A DNA stretch of 17,711 nucleotides. Source: Hyphomicrobiales bacterium (GTDB lineage: Bacteria; Pseudomonadota; Alphaproteobacteria; Rhizobiales; Devosiaceae). The translations under genes were made by a program, and so were the position numbers. Of the stretch, positions 1 through 7,079 are shown piece by piece. The DNA is taken from contig JAQGKB010000146.1 of NCBI GenBank assembly GCA_028290345.1, positions 1 through 17,711 of the forward strand, written 5' to 3'. The notes under the pieces are model-generated. The model was not told the origin of the DNA. It saw nothing but the letters and a program-made list of their open reading frames with translations, and ran no database searches. Every line of letters starts with the position of its first letter. The first letter of the stretch is position 1.

Positions 1-921
1 ATAGCGATAGAGGCCCCGCGGGGTCAGTTTGCCGGGTGGTTCCAGCGTCAATTCGCCGGCGCCGCGCTACCTTGGATGCTGCCGGTCATCGTGGTGATCG
101 GAATTTTCTACCTCTATCCGGTCTTCGACGTCTTCCGCCTCTCCTTCACCGACGTGACGCTGATCGGCAACCGCGAAGACTATACGTTTGCCTCGATCGT
201 CAACGCGATCAATTCCCCGCAACTGCCTGGTATCCTGCTTGCCACCGGCATCTTCGTCGGCGGCAGCGTCATCGGTCAACAAATCCTGGGCCTGATCATC
301 GCCCTGGTGGTGATCCGCGGCGAAAGGCGCCATCTGGTAGGCACCACGCTGCTGCGCACGACCGCGCTCATCGCCTGGGTGGTGCCCGGTATCGCAGGCG
401 GCATCGTCTGGCAGATGTTGTTCAGCGAGGCGCCGTATGGCGGCCTCAACAGCCTGTTGCGGATGATGCACATGCATCCCGTAGCATGGCTTTCCGATCC
501 GGCTATCGCGCCATGGTCCGTCGTCATCGCCAACATCTGGCGCGGCACCGCCTTTTCCATGGTGGTGATGTATGCCGGGCTCAAGGCGATCGATCCGACC
601 CTGCTCGAAGCCGCCGAGGTTGATGGCGCCTCGTCCCTGCAGCGGCTACGATTTATTGTGTTACCGCAACTGCGGGCCGCAATTCTGGTGAACATGATCC
701 TGATCACCATTCAGACGATGAACACCTTCGACGCCATTATCTCGCTGACCGGCGGCGGCCCCGGCCGCGCCACCGAGGTGATTTCGCTCTATACTTTCAA
801 CATTGTGTTCAGGAACTACGACCTGTCCGGTGGCAGCGTGATCTCGGTGCTGATGCTGCTCATCAGCCTGGGCCTTGCCTTCGTCTATGCCATGTTCCTG
901 CCCAAGGAGGACCAGACATGA
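1..921 (+). CDS. Carbohydrate ABC transporter permease, MalF/UgpA type (5'-partial)
   Basis: This is an inner-membrane permease of a CUT1-family (binding-protein-dependent) sugar importer. The frame is open from base 1, and the residues before the first ATG (base 76) already look like the charged N-terminal tail of such permeases, so the true start lies upstream of the window. Hydrophobic segments alternate along the protein, starting with MLPVIVVIGIFYLYP. Near the C-terminal third sits the EAA loop that docks on the ATPase (LLEAAEVDGASSLQRLRFIV, encoded near 601-660). The stop overlaps the start of the second permease by four bases (ATGA), which implies translational coupling and a heterodimeric pore. 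The substrate cannot be read from the sequence; the isomerase/epimerase remnant downstream suggests a sugar or polyol. The binding protein and ATPase genes are not in the window. Family assignment is secure, substrate unknown. Confidence 0.93.
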   Translation: MAIEAPRGQFAGWFQRQFAGAALPWMLPVIVVIGIFYLYPVFDVFRLSFTDVTLIGNREDYTFASIVNAINSPQLPGILLATGIFVGGSVIGQQILGLIIALVVIRGERRHLVGTTLLRTTALIAWVVPGIAGGIVWQMLFSEAPYGGLNSLLRMMHMHPVAWLSDPAIAPWSVVIANIWRGTAFSMVVMYAGLKAIDPTLLEAAEVDGASSLQRLRFIVLPQLRAAILVNMILITIQTMNTFDAIISLTGGGPGRATEVISLYTFNIVFRNYDLSGGSVISVLMLLISLGLAFVYAMFLPKEDQT

Positions 922-1760
922 ACGCCAAGACGCCCGCCCGCCTGGGCGATGCCGCGAGCTATCTGTTCATGCTGGTGGCCTTCGCGTTTTTCGCTGGCCC
1001 GCTGCTTTGGCTCTTGTCGCTGGCCAGCCGCGACAAGCGCGAAATCTACCTCGGCATTGCACGCTTCATTCCCAAGAACCCGACGTTCGACAATTTCGTG
1101 ACCGTGATGACCAACAGTTTCTTTCCGACCTATCTCTGGAACGGGTTGAAGCTGGCGTCGCTCAGCGCCGTCGGCGTCCTCATCGTCGCAATGCCCGCAG
1201 CCTATGCCTTCTCGCGCTTCACCTTTCGCGGCAAAGGCATCTGGATGATGGCGCTGCTGGCCTTCCAGATGATTTCGCCGCTGGTGATCATGGTGCCGCT
1301 CTACCGCTACATGAACAAATTGGGGCTGATCGACACGCATTTCGGAGCGATCATGGTCTACATCGCGCTCGGCGTGCCGCTGGCATCCTGGCTGCTGAAA
1401 GGCTCGATCGACAGCATTCCCAAAAGCCTCGACGAAGCGGCGATGATCGACGGCTGCTCCAGGTTCGCGGTGTTCTGGCGCATCATCCTGCCGCTCTCCG
1501 GCCCTGGGGTCGCGTCCGTCTTCATCATCACGGTTATCGCCGGCTGGTCGCAGTTCCTGGTGCCGTTCCTGCTGCTGACCCGAAACGACCTGCTGCCGAT
1601 CGGCGTCGGTATATTTAACTTCAAGGGCATGCAGACCGACTCCTCGATCCAGCTGCTGGCGGCCGCATGCCTTATCTCGGTTGTACCCGCCATTGTGGCC
1701 TTCCTGACGCTCCAGAGATTCATCCTGGGGGCGATGACCGCCGGCGCGGTCAAGGGCTAG
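918..1760 (+). CDS. Carbohydrate ABC transporter permease, MalG/UgpE type
   Basis: This is the second membrane subunit of the same CUT1 importer, 280 residues, the usual size for MalG-type permeases. An N-terminal transmembrane segment (YLFMLVAFAFFAGPLLWLLS) is followed by a periplasmic loop and further membrane spans. The EAA motif is clear (LDEAAMIDGCSRFAVFWRII, encoded near 1429-1488) and followed by LPL, as expected for the coupling helix that contacts the ATPase. The ATG lies inside the stop of the upstream permease (ATGA overlap), with AAGGAGG about 7 bases before it. The product ends at a TAG at 1758-1760, and no intact gene of the operon follows: the next 500 bases are decayed. It would pair with the upstream permease as a heterodimer, while the substrate is undetermined. 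Confidence 0.95.
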   Translation: MNAKTPARLGDAASYLFMLVAFAFFAGPLLWLLSLASRDKREIYLGIARFIPKNPTFDNFVTVMTNSFFPTYLWNGLKLASLSAVGVLIVAMPAAYAFSRFTFRGKGIWMMALLAFQMISPLVIMVPLYRYMNKLGLIDTHFGAIMVYIALGVPLASWLLKGSIDSIPKSLDEAAMIDGCSRFAVFWRIILPLSGPGVASVFIITVIAGWSQFLVPFLLLTRNDLLPIGVGIFNFKGMQTDSSIQLLAAACLISVVPAIVAFLTLQRFILGAMTAGAVKG

Positions 1761-2082
1761 GCCAAGCCGGAACTAAAACTTTCAACCAAGGTGCGCATCG
1801 GCGAACTTGCGCTTGGCGCGCACGCGAAACCTGCCCTGTCGAGGGCAAGCCCATCGGGCTCGGCGATACTTGGCCTCGTAGCGATGGCGCGACGCCCGCC
1901 ATCGCGCGGATCGTCGACAAGCTCCTCGACCGAGGATGCGGCGGCGCTCGGCGCTGCCGCCATGTTCACGGCGGCCGCCCTCATGCTCGGCTCGGTGGAT
2001 CCGGCCAACGGACGCGGCTGCCGCTGCAAATTCCCGAACGGAAGCCCGCGTGATGGCACGGGCGCCACGATACCAGCAGCAC
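1761..2082. other. Gene-free stretch with hairpins, probably decayed coding sequence
   Basis: I find no credible gene in these 320 bases. Several frames are open on both strands, but their products are low-complexity Arg/Ala/Ser-rich strings typical of GC-rich shadow frames. A frame beginning with GTG at 1791 gives VRIGELALGAHAK, which vaguely recalls the Rossmann start of Gfo/Idh/MocA oxidoreductases. That family often accompanies such sugar transporters, but the resemblance fades after about 13 residues. The stretch contains several compact inverted repeats (listed separately). It is probably what remains after deletion and rearrangement of sugar-catabolic genes, because the C-terminal end of an isomerase gene follows immediately. 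Confidence 0.45.
1832..1905. repeat. Cluster of three consecutive perfect hairpins
   Basis: Three perfect inverted repeats stand in a row. The first is TGCCCT-GTCG-AGGGCA (1832-1847). The second is AGCCC-ATC-GGGCT (1848-1860), directly abutting the first. The third is GCGATGGCG, a 7-base loop, then CGCCATCGC (1881-1905). A smaller one, TCCTC-GACC-GAGGA, follows at 1923-1936. They lie 70-175 bases after the second permease stop. No T-run follows, so they are not classical intrinsic terminators. They could end or protect the 3' end of the transporter mRNA, or form part of a repeat element. In GC-rich DNA some of this is expected by chance. Confidence 0.5.
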
Positions 2083-2295
2083 GGCGCTGGCTGGTGGCGC
2101 TACACCCTGCCCGGCAGCGGCTTGCTGAATTGGCAGCAATTTCGGCAGCAGGCCCGGGCGTTCGGATTTGACGGCACAATCTCGATCGAGCATGAGGATG
2201 CCGATTTCGGCTGGCCGGGCAAGGACCTCGGGGCCGGCTACGAAGGTGAGCGCAAGGCCCTCGCGTTTTTGAGGAAGACGCTCGCCTCAATATAG
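2083..2295 (+). pseudogene. 3' fragment of sugar phosphate isomerase/epimerase (TIM barrel)
   Basis: The last 70 codons encode GAGWWRYTLPGSGLLNWQQF and continue through GFDGTISIEHEDADFGW to KALAFLRKTLASI and a TAG stop. This is recognisably the C-terminal end of xylose-isomerase-like TIM-barrel sugar phosphate isomerases/epimerases (IolE/IolI-like). In that family, WWRYRLPG(L)G...W and the metal-site loop SIEHED close the barrel. Full-length members have about 280-330 residues, so more than two thirds is missing. The open frame runs back to an in-frame ATG at 2053 and further to 1936, but the residues before GAGWW do not resemble the family. There is no convincing ribosome site, so I treat it as a truncated relic rather than a small protein. 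Its position after the two permeases fits a former sugar-catabolic gene of the same operon. Confidence 0.7.
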
Positions 2296-2375
2296 CCTTA
2301 ACTGCACGACAGGTCGGGTCAGCGAAAACATGCAGGTGCGGCGTTGCGCCCCGTGGTCTTTACTTCATCATCGGC

Positions 2376-2381
2376 TATAAG
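2376..2381 (+). promoter_or_regulatory. Possible -10 element upstream of the methyltransferase gene
   Basis: TATAAG stands 28 bases before the ATG at 2409. No good -35 hexamer is found 16-18 bases upstream, so this is only a weak candidate promoter for the 2409-7077 gene group. Confidence 0.2.
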
Positions 2382-2408
2382 CGTCAACCAGTTGAAGCAG
2401 GGTGTACA

Positions 2409-3278
2409 ATGAATCGTCGCGATCTTCTTGCGTTCTCGGCAAGTGCGCTTGCCTTGTCGTTTTCTTCGGCAATAGCCAAGGCGGCCGTGCCGGTGCCGTT
2501 CGACTGGGCGATGACGCCGCCGACCGATGACCGGCAGAAATTCATCGACTGGATGATCGCGAACCGCGGCGAGGATGCCAAATACCTCGGTCAACGGTTC
2601 GATCGCTACCAGGTAATGCTGCGGAACAAGGACCTCTGGGACAAGCGCACCGAGAGCGGGTTCCTGCTGACGCCGCGCGAAGAGTTCGTGCTCAAGCCGA
2701 ATCTCAGCCGGGTTTATGAGAGCGCGTTCCTTGATATCAATTTCGGCGTCACGATTTCCGGGCCGCACCTGGTCGGGCGCATGACCTCGACGATCAACGT
2801 GCAGCAGGGCGAAAAGGTGCTCGAGATCGGGACCGGCTCAGGCTATCAGTCGGCCTTCCTTTCGCACCTGACCGACAAGGTCTATACCATCGAGATCATC
2901 AAGCCGCTGGCCGAGCGGACGCGCGGCATCTACGACGCGCTGATCGCCAAGGGCTATTCAGAGCTCAAGAACATCAATACCAAGAATGCCGACGGGTACT
3001 ACGGCTGGGCCGATGCCGGCCCGTTCGACAAAATCATCATCACTGCCGGCATCGATCACATTCCGCCCGATCTGCTGCAGCAGCTGAAGCCCGGTGGCAT
3101 CATGGTCATTCCGGTCGGTCCTCCGGGCGCGCAGCACGTGCTCAAGGTGAACAAGGTTCAGGCTGCGGATGGCTCGTTCAACATCACCCGGTCCGACATC
3201 TACAACGGCAAGATCGTGCCGTTCGTGCCCTTCACCAAGCTCGAAGGCGACAAGATCGTCGGCAATCACAACGGCTAG
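2409..3278 (+). CDS. Exported protein-L-isoaspartate O-methyltransferase-like protein
   Basis: The protein has 289 residues. Residues 1-25 form a signal peptide (MNRRDLLAFSASALALSFSS, cleavage probably after AKA at 23-25), and the twin-arginine RRDLL start is compatible with Tat export. The rest matches the PCMT family, SAM-dependent class I methyltransferases that repair isoaspartyl residues. Visible are the family's TISGPH segment (about 115-120), SAM motif I VLEIGTGSGYQSAFL (about 137-151), an acidic residue ending strand 2 (YTIEI, about 159-163), and PPDLLQQLKPGGIMVIPVG near the end. AGGG lies 6 bases before the ATG. Canonical PCMTs are cytoplasmic and about 205-225 residues long. This one has an export signal plus about 75 extra N-terminal residues, so its substrate may differ and repair activity is not proven. 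It leads a co-directional group with the next two genes. Confidence 0.85.
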   Translation: MNRRDLLAFSASALALSFSSAIAKAAVPVPFDWAMTPPTDDRQKFIDWMIANRGEDAKYLGQRFDRYQVMLRNKDLWDKRTESGFLLTPREEFVLKPNLSRVYESAFLDINFGVTISGPHLVGRMTSTINVQQGEKVLEIGTGSGYQSAFLSHLTDKVYTIEIIKPLAERTRGIYDALIAKGYSELKNINTKNADGYYGWADAGPFDKIIITAGIDHIPPDLLQQLKPGGIMVIPVGPPGAQHVLKVNKVQAADGSFNITRSDIYNGKIVPFVPFTKLEGDKIVGNHNG

Positions 3279-3285
3279 ATTTCTA

Positions 3286-3319
3286 AACGGCCCGGGCGCA
3301 TGTTGCCGCTTGGGCCGTT
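3286..3319 (+). terminator. Hairpin between the methyltransferase and the membrane synthase-like gene
   Basis: A perfect 8-bp inverted repeat, AACGGCCC (3286-3293) and GGGCCGTT (3312-3319), encloses an 18-base loop. It starts 7 bases after the methyltransferase stop and ends about 20 bases before the next ribosome site. There is no T-run, so it could be a weak terminator, an attenuator or an mRNA-stabilising structure that sets the ratio of the two products. Confidence 0.45.
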
Positions 3320-3351
3320 GATTCCGTTGAGCTGCATCCAAGGAATTCCGC

Positions 3352-6093
3352 ATGGGGACGCAGGTTCCGTCACAAGCGCGCCTTGCCTCCGCCGCACGGA
3401 TCGTACCGCTATACCTTGCGGTTGGGCTGATTGCCGGCGCGGTCATCGCGCTGCAGATTTCCATCATGCGCGTCTTCGCTGTCGGGAGCTGGGCACATTT
3501 CGGCTCGCTCGTCGTCAGCCTCGCCATGCTCGGGTTCAGTCTCGCCAGCGTGGTGATTTTCCTGTTCAAGGGCTGGTTCGAGCAACATTGGCGCGGCTCC
3601 GCGACGGTGGCGCTGCTGCTGTTCGGGCCGCTGACCGTCGCTTCCAACCTTATCGCGCAGATGGTGCCATTCAACGCCATCTTCCTGATTTCCGATCCGG
3701 TGCAGAAATGGCGGCTGTTCGCCAATTTCCTGCTGTATCTGCTGCCGTTCCTGTCGGGCGCCTTCTTCCTCGGCATCATCTTCCTACGGAATCGCGAGGG
3801 GTTCGGGCGGGTGTATTTCGCCGACCTCACCGGATCAGGTCTTGCCGGGTTCGTCGTGCTGTTGGCGATGTACCTGTTCTCGCCGGAGAACCTGATCGCC
3901 GTGCCACTGCTGCTCTGGGGCGCGGGCGGCATCCTGTGGTTCGTCGCAGATCGCAACCGTAACAACGCCACCGCCATAGCGGTACTGGCGGCAATCTGCA
4001 TCGCGGCCTATCACTTCCTACCCGCGATGCTCGGTACCCCTGATATCGCGGTCTCGCAATACAAAGGCGTTTCGTACGCCCGCAATTTCCCGGACGCGCA
4101 GCGCATTTACCGCAATATTTCCCCCTTCGGTGACCTGCAGGTTTATTCCAGCTCGTATATGCATTTCGCGCCGGGGCTCTCGGACAATGCAGCGTTCACC
4201 CTGCCCGAGCTGCCGCCCAATATCTATGTAGGCATGTATCTCGATGGCGACGGGCCGGACGGCATCATGCGCGAACTGCCGGCCAATGAAGCAGCGTATT
4301 TCCGCTTCCTGCCGATGTACTACCCATACGTGCTGAAGGCGCATCCGAAGACCTTCGTCGTACAATTCGGCGGCGGCATTTCAACGATGACGGCGCTGCA
4401 CGGCGGCTCGGACAGCGTCACCGTGGCCGAGAGTAATCCGGCGGTTCTGCAGGCGTTCCGCGATCCCAGCCTGCGCGATGTCACCGCCAATATTCTCAAC
4501 GATCCAAAGGTGCACGTGGTCGACTACGACGGGCGGCTGTTCCTGTCGCACACACCGGAGCGGTTCGATATCGTCGACCTCAGCCTCGCGGATTCGGTCG
4601 GCCTCTCCAATCCGGGCGGCTTCGCCATCAGCGAGAAATATTCCTACACCCAGGAAGCCATGCTCAGCTACATGCGAGCCCTCGCCGACGGCGGCATCCT
4701 GTCGGTGACGCTGTGGAACAAGGAGGAGCCGCCCAAATCCATCCTGAAGCTCTACTCGACGATCGGCGCGGCGGCCAAGGAGTTCGACCCGGGCAATGCC
4801 GCCAATTCGGTGTTCGTGGTCTCGACCTACCTCTCGACCACCACGGTGCTGTTCAAGAAGGGCGGCTTCACCGCCGCCGAACTTACCAAGCTGCGCGACT
4901 ATACCCGGTCGATGTCCTACGACGAGATCTATTCGCCCGGCCTACCCTTCGACACCACGCAGACCCAATCGATCCTTGATCAATACCACGGCTCGATCTT
5001 CGGCGACGCCACTGCCGACGCGGCCAATCCTGGGATCGGCACCGCTGCGGCCAGCGCGCCGACCGCTACTGGGTCGCCGACCGGCGCCGACCCGACGGCA
5101 GCGGATCCAACCGGGCCCGATGCCGGCGCCGCCGACCCGACCGGACCATCCGCCGACCCGACCGGACCATCCGCCGGCCAGAGCCCGCCAGATACGGCGA
5201 GCGTGGTTCCGGCCACCACCTTGGGCCGGCTTGCCTGGCATTATCTAATGAACGGCGGCTGGGACGATATCGCGCAACAGTACGTTTTCGATACGCGCCC
5301 ACTGACCAATGATCGCCCCTACTTCGCGGCCTATGTCAAAACCGGCGACCTAGGCAAGACGCTCGACCGACTTGATGTTTTCCAGGACGATTGGGGCTAT
5401 CTGCTGCTGTGGGCAACGCTCGGCATTGCCTGCATCACAGCGGCGTCGCTGATCCTGCTGCCGATGATTTTCGGCTGGCGCGTGGTCTTCAGCCGCTCGC
5501 GCGGCAAGTTCGGCACCATCGTCTATTTCGCCTGCCTCGGGCTCGGCTACATCATGGTCGAGGTGGGGCTGATCAGCCGCTTCACCCTGGCCCTGAGCAA
5601 TCCGACCGTTTCGGCCTCAGTGCTGATCGCCGGCATGCTGGTATTTTCCGGTCTCGGGAGTCTCGTTTCCGGCAAGATTCTCGATAGCGCCCGCGCCCTG
5701 TTGCCCATGGTCTTCGTCGGCATCGCCGTGCTGCTGCTCGGCTACGGGATGTTCCTGGGACCGGTGCTCGATTGGATCGGCGCGTATCCCTATGCGCTCC
5801 GGCTGTTGTTTTGCTTTGCGCTGATCGCGCCGCCGGCCTTCTTGATGGGCTTTCCGATGTCGACGGCAATGACCTGGCTGGCGCGGCTTGACAAGGACCA
5901 CCTCTTCGTCTGGGCCTGGGGCATCAATGGGTGCTTTTCTGTGATCGGCGCCGCGGCCGTGCCGATCATCGCGACCAGCTTTGGCCTCGCTGCCGTGCTC
6001 GAGACCAGCAGCGCGGCGTACCTCTTGGCCATCCCAGCATTTTTCGCAGTTGTGATGCCGGCCCGAGCAGTGACAAAGTCAGTACCAGCTTGA
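3352..6093 (+). CDS. Polytopic membrane protein with embedded spermidine-synthase-like domain
   Basis: The 913-residue protein has three parts. Residues about 15-230 hold roughly six or seven membrane helices, beginning IVPLYLAVGLIAGAVIAL. Residues about 230-680 are soluble and contain a Rossmann-type, spermidine-synthase/methyltransferase-like core: FVVQFGGGISTMTAL near 335-350, then TVAESNP where polyamine synthases place the nucleotide-binding acidic residue, and DIVDLSLADS further on. Residues about 683-905 are again membrane-spanning. Between the core and the C-terminal helices is a low-complexity Ala/Pro/Thr/Gly/Asp linker (about 562-622). Proteins of this layout are usually annotated as 'spermidine synthase-like' membrane proteins; their substrate is not established. 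AAGGA lies 7 bases before the ATG. The gene lies between an exported methyltransferase and a secreted hydrolase on the same strand. I see no proof of polyamine synthesis: the canonical catalytic GGGDG signature is altered to GGGIS. Confidence 0.83.
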   Translation: MGTQVPSQARLASAARIVPLYLAVGLIAGAVIALQISIMRVFAVGSWAHFGSLVVSLAMLGFSLASVVIFLFKGWFEQHWRGSATVALLLFGPLTVASNLIAQMVPFNAIFLISDPVQKWRLFANFLLYLLPFLSGAFFLGIIFLRNREGFGRVYFADLTGSGLAGFVVLLAMYLFSPENLIAVPLLLWGAGGILWFVADRNRNNATAIAVLAAICIAAYHFLPAMLGTPDIAVSQYKGVSYARNFPDAQRIYRNISPFGDLQVYSSSYMHFAPGLSDNAAFTLPELPPNIYVGMYLDGDGPDGIMRELPANEAAYFRFLPMYYPYVLKAHPKTFVVQFGGGISTMTALHGGSDSVTVAESNPAVLQAFRDPSLRDVTANILNDPKVHVVDYDGRLFLSHTPERFDIVDLSLADSVGLSNPGGFAISEKYSYTQEAMLSYMRALADGGILSVTLWNKEEPPKSILKLYSTIGAAAKEFDPGNAANSVFVVSTYLSTTTVLFKKGGFTAAELTKLRDYTRSMSYDEIYSPGLPFDTTQTQSILDQYHGSIFGDATADAANPGIGTAAASAPTATGSPTGADPTAADPTGPDAGAADPTGPSADPTGPSAGQSPPDTASVVPATTLGRLAWHYLMNGGWDDIAQQYVFDTRPLTNDRPYFAAYVKTGDLGKTLDRLDVFQDDWGYLLLWATLGIACITAASLILLPMIFGWRVVFSRSRGKFGTIVYFACLGLGYIMVEVGLISRFTLALSNPTVSASVLIAGMLVFSGLGSLVSGKILDSARALLPMVFVGIAVLLLGYGMFLGPVLDWIGAYPYALRLLFCFALIAPPAFLMGFPMSTAMTWLARLDKDHLFVWAWGINGCFSVIGAAAVPIIATSFGLAAVLETSSAAYLLAIPAFFAVVMPARAVTKSVPA
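5131..5172 (+). repeat. 21-bp perfect tandem duplication coding ADPTGPS x2
   Basis: Two identical 21-base units (5131-5151 and 5152-5172) encode the heptapeptide ADPTGPS twice inside the Pro/Thr/Gly linker of the membrane synthase-like protein. Degenerate relatives (ADPTAADPTGPDAGAADPTGP) precede them from about 5090. Because the unit is a multiple of three, copy-number change would alter linker length without breaking the frame. Confidence 0.9.
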
Positions 6094-6108
6094 TTCGGAA
6101 CTGGTCTG

Positions 6109-7077
6109 ATGCGGCACGCCATTCATATCTGGGCGCTGACAATGGTGCTGCTCGCGGCGGCGAGCTCTGGCGCATGGGCAGCGACTCTGCAATGGCCGCT
6201 CTCCGCGCCTCGTTCGGCCCTCATCCGGTTCAGTACCGCGCCCTTCCCCTATCGCGGCACAATGCCCGACGGGGAAACGCCGTTTCTGGACGCACATGAC
6301 GGCGCACGGGCCGGACATACGTCGGGACGAGCCGGTGTCTATTGGGAAGATCAGACTTTTAGCGACAATCGTTCGCTGATCGCCTTCCCCAAGGGCTTCG
6401 ATCCGCGGCGACCGGCGGTGATCGTGGTCTATTTCCACGGCAATGGCGCAATCCTGGCACGCGACGTGGCGGACCGTCAGCGCGTCATCGACCAGGTGCA
6501 GGCCTCGGGGCTCAATGCCGTGCTGGTCGCACCGCAATTTGCCATCGACGCGCTGGATTCAAGCGCCGGGCGGTTCTGGATGCCGGGTGCATTCGCCCAG
6601 TACATGTCGGAGGCCGCGGCGAACATGGCCAACCTGCTGGATGTCCGGAGGGATCGCGCCAGCTTCGACAAGCTACCCATCATTCTGGTTGCCTATAGCG
6701 GCGGCTACAACGCGGCCGCCTACGCGCTTTCGGTCGGTGGCGCCGCGAAGCGGATCAAGGGCGTGGTGCTGCTCGACGCGGCGTTTGGCGAACCCGACAA
6801 GTTTGCCGATTGGATCGAGCGCCGGCATAACTCAGCGTTTTTTTTCAGCGCCTACCTCGATGATGCCGAACCCGGCAATGAAAAGATTGCAGGATTGGTG
6901 ACGAGGCAAGGCATCGCTGCTTCGGCGCGACTTCCGGAGCGCCTCGGCCCCGGCTCGATCTCGTTCGTCCCGGTCGGCGAGGGCGCCAACCACAATGATT
7001 TCGTCACCAGCGCCTGGGTGGCGGACCCGCTCTCATGGCTGCTCGCACGGATTCCTGGATATCCGCGCCCGAGATAG
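6109..7077 (+). CDS. Secreted alpha/beta-hydrolase-fold protein
   Basis: The 322-residue protein starts with a Sec-type signal peptide (residues 1-24, hydrophobic IWALTMVLLAAASSGAWA, cleavage after AWA). The mature part has alpha/beta-hydrolase hallmarks: VIVVYFHGNG near 104-113 (strand before the oxyanion region), a nucleophile elbow AYSGG with Ser197, VVLLDAAFG near 219-226, and a late ANHND with His295 as candidate catalytic base. The acidic member is not obvious. It begins 15 bases after the upstream stop, so it probably belongs to that transcript, and GGAA lies 8 bases before its ATG. A periplasmic esterase or peptidase role is plausible, but no substrate can be named. It converges on the DedA gene with only two bases between the stops. 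Confidence 0.78.
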   Translation: MRHAIHIWALTMVLLAAASSGAWAATLQWPLSAPRSALIRFSTAPFPYRGTMPDGETPFLDAHDGARAGHTSGRAGVYWEDQTFSDNRSLIAFPKGFDPRRPAVIVVYFHGNGAILARDVADRQRVIDQVQASGLNAVLVAPQFAIDALDSSAGRFWMPGAFAQYMSEAAANMANLLDVRRDRASFDKLPIILVAYSGGYNAAAYALSVGGAAKRIKGVVLLDAAFGEPDKFADWIERRHNSAFFFSAYLDDAEPGNEKIAGLVTRQGIAASARLPERLGPGSISFVPVGEGANHNDFVTSAWVADPLSWLLARIPGYPRPR

Positions 7078-7079
7078 AC

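Noticed and set aside
1791..2171. GTG-started frame beginning VRIGELALGAHAK, reminiscent of Gfo/Idh/MocA oxidoreductases
   Set aside because: The resemblance covers only about 13 residues and the rest is Ala/Ser/Arg low-complexity; too weak to call a pseudogene of that family.
2958..4001. Long minus-strand open frame across the methyltransferase and membrane-protein genes
   Set aside because: It spans two well-supported plus-strand genes and its product is low-complexity, as expected from GC-rich antisense frames.
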